From Spirogloea muscicola (Eukaryota > Streptophyta > Zygnematophyceae > Spirogloeales > Spirogloeaceae), in assembly GCA_009602725.1 (NCBI GenBank), contig WELB01000125.1, forward strand, positions 261,899 through 286,413: 24,515 nucleotides of DNA, read 5' to 3'. The notes under the pieces were generated by a model that was not told the DNA's origin, did not search any database, and saw nothing but the letters and a program-made list of their open reading frames with translations. How positions within the stretch are numbered: the stretch's first letter is position 1; each line of letters opens with the position of its first letter. Made by a program: the position numbers and the translations under genes. Positions 8,416 through 16,900 of the stretch are shown piece after piece.

Positions 8416-10319
8416 TNCGGCCTGGCGCTGGAGGCGCGGCCTGGCTGGCGCCACGCTAAGTCGCTGCCATACCCGCTCGGGCCCCCACCGGCGGCCGCCG
8501 CGCCCGCGCTCGAGCGCCTCAGGCTCACCTTCCGGCCGCCGGAAGAGGACGAGAGCTTCGTGGCGGCCTGGTCGGGCCTCACGGAGCTCCACATTATCCT
8601 GGACATGTATTCGGACGGAGGCGCGCCAGACCTCGGCGCCCTCAAGCACGCACCGCTGCGCCTCCGGCGGCTGACCCTGCAGCAGAGCTCCGGGCGCGCA
8701 CACCTTTGCAGCAGCCTCCTTCGGCTCACGGCGCTCGAGAGCCTGGCCCTGGACGGCATGATGGTGGAAGGTGAGCGGCAGCGCCAGCCCTCTGCCCCTT
8801 TCTGCTGACTGCTCAGGACGTCGTGAGACAGTTGGGTCCACTTCCGGGCGGCCATTGCCCCATGTGCATTTGCACCGCAAGCATACAAAGATGACCAAGA
8901 CTGCAGCTGCAATGGCTGCAGAAGGGCAGTGCGGGTGTTGGCAGAAGAGCCTTGACCTTTGGCCTCCTGACGATGCAACATGACGTGCTGGCAGACGAGG
9001 ACATGCACATCATCACGTCACTGTGCCTCCATTTGACGTCTCTGGTGCTCGCGTATTGTGGTTCGACCTCGTTATCAGACGAGGGCTTGCAACACGTGGC
9101 GAATAACCTACAGCAGCTTCAAGTGCTCGACCTGGCAGGCATCCGCACCATTACGGACGCTGGGGTATTGCAGATTGCAGCCAACTGTTGCCAGCTTCAG
9201 ACAGTACATTTGAGCGGCTGCTCAGGGCTGTCCACAGATTTGCCGCTGACAATATTGGCAAAGCGCCCATTCCTCACCAAGCTGGTCTGTGACCAATTCT
9301 GGGTTAAGCACCTGCGCAACGAGTTGAGTGTGCTGCCTGGTCTGGCGCACTGGCGTCTGGAGGGAGTATATTTGTTCCTTGATTTTCCTAGATTCCGTGG
9401 AGAGCCAGATGTGTTGGGTGCCTTCATCACCTCTTGCCCGCTTTTGAAAACACTTTACCTGGAAGGTCCTAAGGATGATAGAGATGACTTTGGAGGGCGA
9501 GGGCAAGACTTGGACGAGCTGTTACCCAATGGCAGCGGCCAGATGGAATTTCTCACTTTGCTCACCTTGAAGAACTGGAGCATCAAGTGGCCACCTCTGC
9601 TAGGGTTCCTCTTGCTGTGCACCCCAAGTCTGCAGGCACTCCAGCTGCTTGAAGTCAGCTTCCATGAGGGCGCTGTTCTTCCTCACCAGAAGCTGCCACT
9701 CTTGCGCTACCTTAAATGCTCACTTTTTTCCCCCCATAGGCGCTCCCTCAACTGCCACGAGCACATGCAGCGGCAGTTCCTGTCCTTTGGACAATGGTTC
9801 ACAAGTCTCACGTCCTTGAGCATCCTTGGCCCTCCAGGCTGGGCGCGCTCGTTCATCAACAGCGAGATGTTGTTGGAGATGCTCAGCAATCTTAGCTGCC
9901 TGATTGGTCTTGAGCTTAGAAACGTTCCTGATGCAGTTAGGAGTGCCAATGGCCTTTCGGATGCGTGGAGCCGCCTTAAGCTTGACTCTGTTAGGAGTCT
10001 TTCCTGCCAGGACATGGAAGCCCACCACGTGCATCACTTGGTTAGTGCTTGTTCACAGCTGCAGGCACTGCAAGTGCAGCAGTGCTCCGGATATGATTTG
10101 GATGTTCATCTTGATGACATACTCTCTACCAGCCCAAACATTTGCGAAATCAGTGCTTCTCATAACGGTAGAGTCCCGCTTACAATGACTTCCAACAGGT
10201 GCTGCTTAGAGTTGTTTGACTCACCTTGGGAATCTACAGAAAATTTCCAAGAAAATTTTCAAGGTTGGCCTGAAAATGTGGCCAATTATCATGTTTATCG
10301 TGATGGCAACCACGACTGA
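8323..10319 (+). CDS. Leucine-rich-repeat protein, copy 2 (intact; exons 8323-8770 and 8995-10319)
   Basis: Predicted 590 aa. The start is the first in-frame ATG (8323), but the true start is uncertain because poly-Ala and an N (8417) lie in exon 1. Exon 1 is GC-rich and encodes LRR-like segments (LTELHIIL, LRRLTLQQ, LTALESLALDGM). The donor GAAG/GTGAGC and acceptor GCTGGCAG/AC join in phase to give VEDEDMHIITSLCLHLTSL, which keeps normal LRR spacing. Exon 2 has cysteine-type repeats (LTSLVLAYC, LQVLDLAGIRTITDAGVL, LQTVHLSGC) like those of the F-box/AMN1 LRR family, then more divergent LRRs to the end (YHVYRDGNHD). No F-box, signal peptide or membrane segment is visible. A ligand- or partner-binding role is inference only. 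A 24-bp in-frame insert absent from copy 1 lies near 9722-9745 and ends in a pyrimidine tract plus CATAG, resembling an intron acceptor. Confidence 0.75.
8371..8417 (+). repeat. (GCC)15 microsatellite followed by an N
   Basis: Fifteen GCC triplets at 8371-8415, then T and an ambiguous base at 8417. In the LRR reading frame this encodes poly-alanine. The N directly at the repeat edge suggests that the repeat length, and perhaps the join to the sequence on the right, is not firmly assembled. Confidence 0.9.
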
Positions 10320-10779
10320 CAATTCAAAGGATTCGCTTTGCTTGTCATGGACTATGAGTTTTCGACCAGCACTTGTCCATGCATATGCTCTTACTGACCA
10401 GCCTGTACTTCTTGCTACTAGCAAGAAATATGTGCTTCCTGCATAGAACGCAGACATGTCTTGAAGATAGTTTACTTGTTGAGCGAGGTTGTCAGAAGTC
10501 CGTATTTGAAGTTTGAACACTAAGGACAGGCTTGACTGTGAGTAGGAAGGATAAAGAGGAATCTCACCAAACTGGATACTATCGTCTGTACTTTTAAGGT
10601 CGCACAACGTTCAAAGCGGGCTCCACCACGTAATTTTCTCAATGTCCACTGAATGCAAAGCTTCTGTTAAAATTGTCTTTGGACATCATTGCATAGTAGT
10701 ACATGGCGCCTGCTTAAGAACACATGCAAAGTTCATTGAAGTGACTCTGTAGTACCATGTGAAAGATGGAACACTGGTT

Positions 10780-11415
10780 ACCGGAATCGCAATGCGCTCA
10801 AGCTTGCATTGCTGCCGAGCTCGCGACCTCCTCCTCAATGCGATGTATGGCACTGTTCTTGGAGGCAGAAGATCACGTGGAAACCTAATCCGTGATGCCC
10901 ATCCAGATCAAGACCGACGGTCCTCACACAGGGCGGGTCAAGCTGTTGGCACCATGCCTGGCAGGGGGGCCCCGCCATATTGCGAATGTGGTCACGACTG
11001 ATGCGTTCGACCATTCCAATTGGCATCTTGGCAATGTAAGGCAGGGCACGTAAGTGCTGGCGCTCCTCAAGGCAAGTGTACAGACCAATCGGCGGAGAAT
11101 GACTTTGTTGTCCTCGCCATTGACATGCACAGGGCTTTTGGGGCTGGTGGCTTGACCTCTTGCACCAGCTTGCAAGCTGCGGTGTGTCCCGCAGTCACCA
11201 AGGCGACCAGGCAGATGTCAAGTCCGCGGGCTCTCGGGCCCTGGTATACTGGATGCGGCTTTGTCCATTCGTTCAAGCTGGCTTCTCACAGCCACTGCTG
11301 TCTGTCTGAAAGCGCTCTTTGTTTGATGCGGCTTTCAGTATCCCTGCAGCGCTTCCTGGCACATGCCTCGCATCTTCGTGCTGATCGGGCCCTGGCTGCA
11401 GCCTACAGGCTCTAG
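10780..11415 (+). mobile_element. Retrotransposon ORF 3' fragment R6
   Basis: On the plus strand, with frameshifts, it encodes RDLLLNAMYG, then VMPIQIKTDG, LLAPCLAGGPRHIANVVTTD, then ENDFVVLAIDMHRAFG, and after an insertion MRLSVSLQRFLAHASHLRAD and RALAAAYRL with a TAG stop at 11413-11415. This is the same order as in R5 and R3. The frame around the YWMRLSVSLQR motif is split by the 62-bp insertion at 11263-11324. It is 5'-truncated and without an RT core. Confidence 0.8.
11252..11335 (+). mobile_element. 62-bp solo hairpin-tail insertion with 11-bp target site duplication
   Basis: GATGCGGCTTT at 11252-11262 is repeated exactly at 11325-11335. Between them lie 62 bp beginning GTCCATTCGTTC, then the CTGGCTTCTCACAGCC hairpin unit, then a tail resembling GCCCTCTACTGGGAGCGTC and ending in CTCTTTGTTT. 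Taking away insert plus one repeat (73 bp) leaves the retroelement frame reading YWMRLSVSLQR, the motif seen in R3, R4 and R5. The insertion is therefore later than R6 and shows that the tail alone was integrated. Confidence 0.88.
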
Positions 11416-11838
11416 GCGGGGCGACTCCTCTCTTATCGGCCCATTCAGACCTTGTTCATTCCTTTGGGCTGGCCTCTCACAGCCATTACCTCACGAATTT
11501 TGTTAGCGCTAACAATTCTCTGCTGCTTTATACGTCCGACTTGCGGCTGCTGACAAGATATTACTGAGCAGGCACCTTAGTGGCTTGACATTTGCCGGCT
11601 TCTTTGGAGCTTGATCAAATTTCTGTGGCTGAAGCCTCTGTTTGCCAGGGCTTTCCTGCGGCTAGTCTTTTCTGACGTGCTGCTGCTCACTAGGTGTTAT
11701 CAACAGACCAGCCTTTGTGGTACCTGCTTAGTCTAGTGTTTCAGCGTTAGCCGGCCCCTCGGACATTGTCCATTCTTTCGGGCTGGCATTTCACAGCCCT
11801 CGCCCCCTTTGGATGAGTTAGATTTCCTCCTCGTGGGC
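11416..11838 (+). mobile_element. Retroelement 3' tail cluster in unit 2
   Basis: After the R6 stop codon comes a hairpin tail (ACCTTGTTCATTCCTTTGGG, CTGGCCTCTCACAGCC, 11450-11487), then a second ORF-end remnant with the box GACTTGCGGCTGCTGAC at 11547-11563, a third box near 11681-11702, and another hairpin tail at 11763-11810. A 16-bp perfect palindrome, TTGTTAGCGCTAACAA, is at 11500-11515. This aligns with 2831-3270 of unit 1, except that the palindrome is missing there. Confidence 0.65.
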
Positions 11839-11839
11839 T

Positions 11840-11932
11840 GGCTTTGACAAAAGCCAGAGGCTGCAGCTAGAGCACGGCCAGCACGCAGGTATAAGGCGTG
11901 GGCTATGGACCGGTGGAGCATAAGATTACATG
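11840..11932 (-). mobile_element. Retroelement ORF-end fragment R8
   Basis: The minus strand encodes LHRSIAHALYLRAGRALAAA followed by SGFCQ, matching the SLQRSMAHALHLRAGRALAAASG stretch of the family. It is about 90 bp long and abuts the end of segmental duplication unit 2, so it may mark the junction. Bases 11933-12060 show no gene. Confidence 0.65.
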
Positions 11933-12059
11933 TGTATCTGAAACAATTGAAGGCCAAAATGGCCAAGTACAGAGGCAAGCACATCGGAGGACGTACATCG
12001 CCGTACTGCAGATTGACCCGCTTAAGAAGCACGGGTCAACGAAAAAGGTCGCTAACCGA

Positions 12060-12500
12060 TGCCTAAATACCAGACGGCAAGTTCCAAGAAGAAAGAGCTT
12101 GCCCATTGAGGATAGGGGCTGGAACAGCCAGCCCAAAAAAGAATGAGCAGAGTACAAGAAGCCCAAGAAGAAGGGGGCCAGGCGAAGCACTAAGGCGAAG
12201 CACTAAGAAAGAAGCACACAAGAAGAAACAAAGCAGCTACTAACTACTCAGTAACCCCTGCTAAGCAGTCGCAGGTCAGAGAGGCTATGTTCCTGGAAGG
12301 ACGTCCAAGCCCTTCTGCCACCAACTAGAGCTCGCTCAGCGCTGGGGGATAGGACAGGCGCGCGCGAAACACCGGCCCTAGCGAGCCAGCGGCGTTGCAG
12401 TCGGCCTAGCTCGCCCCGCCTGCCGGGACACAGCGCGCCGCGCAAGCCGGGCCCCAACAGGTCGAGCCACTGAGACCCGAAAGCCCCGAAGATAAAGGAG
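12060..12500 (-). mobile_element. Retroelement ORF-end fragment R7 with type B tail
   Basis: On the minus strand, degraded ORF sequence from about 12490 (GAFGSQWLDLL) runs to SDLRLLSRGY with a stop near 12248. The 3' UTR follows: GTACTCTGCTCATTC, the perfect stem GGGCTGG-CTGTT-CCAGCCC near 12115-12135, then CTCAATGGGCAAGCTCTTTC down to about 12080. The 3' UTR is very close to that of R3, so R3 and R7 share one tail type. A 13-bp tandem duplication (GGCGAAGCACTAA) is at 12181-12206. Confidence 0.7.
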
Positions 12501-13345
12501 AAGGTGCTCGCCCCGAAGATAAAGGACCGGAAGGCGCCAAAAGCCCTTCTGGAAGACGGAAGAAGAAGGGCTCTGGAAAGTTGAGGATAGGGGCTCTGTC
12601 CAGCCCCTATCCAGCCCCTATCCTCGATGGCTGTGATTGTCACTTCCTCCCCCTGTTTTACCATAGCATCCTCAGGCCCCTTTGTATGAGCAGACAGTGA
12701 CATCAGAATGAACACAGTTCAAGAAGAAAGAGCTCGCCCATTGAGGATTGAGGACAGTTCAAGAAGGGGGCTAAGCGAAGCACTTAGCTTTGTAGCTGCT
12801 CACCGCTCTTAGGGCCCTCTGAACCTTTGTGAATTCTTTTTGGGCTGGCTTTTCGCAGCCCTTGCCCCCATTGGGAGTGCCACTTCTTCTTCTTCTGGAA
12901 GCCCACGGGGGGGCCCCCTTCTTCTTCCTCCTGAGTGGCCCGCGCTTACGTCAGAAGGTGCCCCACTCATTACCCGGGTGCCCGGAAAGGCACACGGACT
13001 CCATTTTTCTTCTATTTGTGTAGCACGCGGATGGTGATACGAGCTGTGGAAAGAATAAAATCGCTCGCCCATAGAGAAAAGCCACCAGAACGCATCTAGA
13101 GGCAATATTGTGCTGATAACTTTCCTCTTACTGATAACTTTCCTCTTACTTGAATTGGCCTCCCTTTCAATTCATGCGCCCCGCGCGCCTTCTCTCTTAC
13201 TCTGGAAGGACCATTCCTTCTTAAGCAGAGCCCCTATCGGGGCCAAATCCGCCTCGCTCCCCGCTAAACTGTGCCCGGTTTAACACTGTTCAATCTGCGC
13301 CTAACTCGAATCTGCTGCAGCGGCGATTTGTTGCACTTCCTCACT
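12500..13345. repeat. Repeat debris between R7 and the C2/GRAM gene
   Basis: This holds tail fragments only. A type B end (AAAGAGCTCGCCCATTGAGG) is at about 12728-12747. A plus-strand hairpin tail is at 12835-12890 (GGGCTGGCTTTTCGCAGCCC, with GCCCCCATTGGGAGTGCC and TTC repeats after it). A further type B end is near 13065-13085. Tandem duplications are at 12600-12621 (11-bp unit) and 13113-13148 (18-bp unit CTGATAACTTTCCTCTTA). Bases 13150-13345 contain nothing I recognise. Confidence 0.55.
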
Positions 13346-13490
13346 TCGTCCCCTCAGCTCATCTGACTACTTATTGCTGACACGGGGATGTATAACATTG
13401 TAATAAGAGCGCCCTGTTTGCCTTGCCTGTGGCTACGCTGCATCATCATGACCACCTTCTGCATGCACCTGACTTGGCCATGGCCACTGA
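13346..13490 (+). repeat. Diverged retroelement tail R11 (partner at 23808-23925)
   Basis: The phrases TCCCCTCAGCTCATCTGACT, then TTGCTGACACG, AAGAGCGCCCTGT and GCCTGTGGCT recur in the same order at 23811-23880. The TCTGACT...GCTGAC part resembles the ORF-end box of the retroelement family, and the 23.8-kb copy ends in the usual hairpin. I take both as one diverged tail subfamily. Confidence 0.6.
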
Positions 13491-13963
13491 TAGCCAGAGA
13501 GCGAGCCGGGCAGCGCGCATGTGGAAAAGAGAGACTCTTCCAGTGGAAACGTTCGTGTGCTAGAGTAGAGGGGCGGTGGCGGTGGTTAGCCATCTCAAAG
13601 TTACCAAAATTGATGATCAAAACACAGCACATATATGAACAAAACACAGCACGCAGACCGTCAGCAAGCGGCCAGGCGACGACGCCGCCGCCTGCGCCGG
13701 GCTGCGCGCCGCCAAACGCGGCGCGGCGGGCGGCGCGAGCCGNAAAAAAAAAAAAAAAAAAAGTCGCGGCGCAGGGCCCGCCCGCGCCTCCGGCCGCGGT
13801 GCAGCCAGAGCGCCGTCGACGGCACGGCGGCAGCCAGCGGCAGGAGCCCGTCGGCGTCGCTCGCCTTTGCGCTGCCGCGCCGCCACTCCGTTTGACGTCG
13901 TCGCCACATAGAGGGAGCTGCTGAAGCCGCGGCGCCGTCCGCGGCGCGCAATGCGGCGGGCAG
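13491..13963 (+). other. Unresolved 5' region of the C2/GRAM gene, with N and poly-A
   Basis: This is very GC-rich sequence with an ambiguous base at 13743 followed by 19 A residues (13744-13762). The first beta strand and the ATG of the C2 domain should lie in or upstream of this stretch, but I cannot place them. The reading frame just before 13964 gives ARNAAGSDPYVKL, which is about ten residues too short for a normal C2 start. The N may hide missing sequence. Confidence 0.4.
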
Positions 13964-16900
13964 CGACCCGTACGTGAAGCTGCAGGTCGGGGAGGCCAAG
14001 GCCAAGTCGGCGGTGGTGTACAAGAGCCTCAACCCCGTGTGGAACGAGGAGTTCACCTTCGACGTCCGCTCGCCGCAGTCCGACGTCCTCCAGGTGGCCG
14101 CCGCCGCCTCGCCGCCACAGCACCACCGCCTGGCGCTGCAGCCGAGCTGCCATGGCCGCTCATGATACGCCTATGGGTGCTGGCGTTAGCTGTCCCAGCT
14201 TGCCTGCCAGTGACTGAGGGCGTTAAAAGTGACTAGAATGGCTGCTTAGCCGACACATATGATGAGTACGATGAGTAGTCTTGCGCAGGGCTCTCATGAG
14301 TCGAGCTTCATTTTCTCTCTTTTGTTTCCGTCTGGCATTCTGGCCAGCTCTGATGGCTGCGGACACGCGTCAAAAGGGACAGCGGCTGCACTGACCTCTG
14401 CTGTGGCCATGCTCCTGCCGCTCCTTCTGTGGATGTGCCAGACACCAGGCCTCCACCCACAACTACCATGCTTGGTGCACCGCAGAAGCTGAGGCAGGGC
14501 TGCCGTGTGTCTTGGGTGAGCAGATGATGCTGTGGGACGAGGATTATATGTCGCGCGACGACTTCCTGGGGCAGCTGCGCATCCCGGTCGCGGATGTGGC
14601 GGCTGCTGACGGCCAGACGCTGCCGCCGACCTGGTACCCACTCCAGAAGCGCAGCGACAAGTCCCGCGTCCGAGGTGCACTGCTGCTGCTCCTCTTAGAT
14701 GCTGCTGTAAGAGCTCTTCAGTAAGTTATGACATTGTTTGGAAAGTCATAATGCGATCTTGATCCTTTTAGAGAGGATGGAGATCGGTTTGTGCATGCAT
14801 GTGCAGGCGACATCCTTGTGGCGCTTAGCCTGTATGGCAAGTCCGATACGGAGCCGAGCTCGCCGGCGGGGTCTCTCAATGGATCGTCCCGCCGGTCATC
14901 GGAGACCCTTTCAGGCTTGCTCGCAAGCTCCGACGACACCACGACCACAATCAATGGGATCCTGACGTCCGGCGAGCTCATGCGCACGGACTCGACTGCG
15001 TCGTCGGACGCTTCGACCGACTCCAACGTGAGCTGGACCCCATCGCCACAAGCATCGCAGTTGTTGCACGGTCGTCAGTGTGGCGCAGCTGATGCGCTCC
15101 CTGCTTTTGGTGGCGGCTGCAGCAGGGGAGAGCCGTGCTTCCGTCCCGGCCGTCGCTGCGACACCGCATCGCGGCTTCGCTCACGCACACAGGCAGCATG
15201 CCAGTGGTCCACTCCCCTAGGTGCGCATCACAGCACCGCCTGGTTATGCAGCACCAATTGGCACTTGGCTATGGCCCGCACTAATGTCAGGGGCGTGCCA
15301 AAGCTTTGACTTGGCTCTGATATCGCGAGACCTACTCTGCGCTTGTGAGAAAGCTGACCCAAGACCGCAATGCTGCTACTGCAGGACGGCGCTGGTTCCA
15401 ACGCACCTGGCCAGCATGCCGCACCTGCGAGGGGCCGTCACGCTGGGCTCTCCGACGGCGGCCATGCTCGGCAGCCCCTTACTGGTGGGTGCTCGTGCTG
15501 TTTCTCCATTGCCAAAGCGCCTCACCACATGCCTGTAGTCTGTCGCATGTTGTTGGGGTTTGGAGCATATGAAGGTGTTGCTAATCAGCATCCCAGCATC
15601 TTGTAGCCACAGGGTGGTGTTGCGGAGAGAGCGGAGGCAGGCGACAGTCTCAACAGTGGTAGTGACGGCGCTCAAGAGGAGCTTTCGTTGGAGTGGTTCG
15701 GCGAACCTCGTAAGGACGCTAGTGCGGGGCCGATGCCGCCGCCGCTTCCTGGTGGCATCGTCCTCGACCAGATGTTCGACACCTCCGTCCAGGTCCGCCA
15801 TCTGTCACTTGTTCATATTGCAGCCATGGTGGTTTCAATTTGACAAGCAGTTGAGCCCATTTTCAGGTGCAGGACATTGATTGAATGACTGAAGCCTCCA
15901 CAAATTCGTGAACATTTGCAGGAGCTGAACGAGGTGATGTGGAAGCCTGGTAGCGCATTCCGAGATGAGATGACGGCAGCCTCCAAAATCTCACAGGCCG
16001 AGTTCTCACCCTGGCGGCGTCTGCCCGACGGCACTATACAGCGCTCGTTCTCATACATGGTTCCGGCCTCGTCCCTTGTTAAGGCGTACAAGGTGCGACT
16101 GTGGCTACAGAGTTTGGTGCTCCCTCTCCTGCGTGCCGCATCCTTTGGGTGCTCAATCATCTCGTCAAGCAGACCTCAAGGCTCCGATTGTGCTGATGCG
16201 GTGCAGGCTACAGAGACGCAGACATACAGCCGTGCCGACCAGGCGGGCTACCTCGTGGATGTATCAGTGTCCACGCCTGACGTGCCATATGGGAGCACAT
16301 TCCGCACGGAGATGCAGTTCTTGCTTGAGCCGAGTTCCCTCAGTGCGCCACTGCTTCCACGCCTCCAATCAGTGGCAAAGATCTCGTTTTTATAGTCGTT
16401 GAATTTATGACCAACTAAATGAGTATAATGGTCAAGCGGAGCCCCTAAGTGTGACTGCTTGGGCAGGTCCTCCGGGAACTGACGGTTGCTGTTGTTCTGG
16501 CCTTGCAGACCCGCAGCAGTCCCACCTCCGGGTGTCATGGCGCGCCAACTTTTTGCAGAGCACCATGATGAAGGGCATGATCGAGGGCGGCATGCGCTCC
16601 GGCATCCGTGACACATACATCCTTTACCTCAAGGTTCACCATGCGACTATGCACCCTCCAGTGATGCCAGCTCTCCTTGATAGCACATTGATCTGACTCA
16701 TGATAAACTCCTGAAAGCAGAGGTGGTCTATGGCTGCTGTGACTGACTGGCACCGCTTCAGCTACCTACTCTGACATACTCGTCTATGGCCGTTTTGCTC
16801 TGACCAGACGCTGTCGCCAAAGTACGTGAAGCCGGCGGGCAGTGGCGATCGGGCGCTCGTGAAGGAAGAGATGAAGCCCATGACGAATCTGGAGGTTGCT

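Larger units (their letters stand above)
8418..11850 (+). repeat. Segmental duplication, unit 2
   Basis: This is the partner of bases 1-3270. It contains the intact LRR gene, its 3' flank (10320-10779, no gene of its own; phrases such as GACAGGCTTGACTGTGAGTA match copy 1), retroelement fragment R6 and a tail cluster. Copies differ by many substitutions and small indels, so the duplication is not recent. Unit 2 keeps the retroelement block in plus orientation; unit 1 has it inverted. Confidence 0.85.

Noticed and set aside
8283-9008. Minus-strand frame of 241 codons antisense to LRR exon 1
   Set aside because: It is the mirror of GC-rich LRR coding sequence with Ser/Arg-rich composition; the corresponding frame at 47-703 in copy 1 simply reflects the duplication.
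13388-13924. 178-codon frame on the plus strand and its antisense partner, before the C2/GRAM gene
   Set aside because: It passes through a retroelement tail, an N and a poly-A run; the translation has a poly-Lys block from the A tract and no C2-like start.
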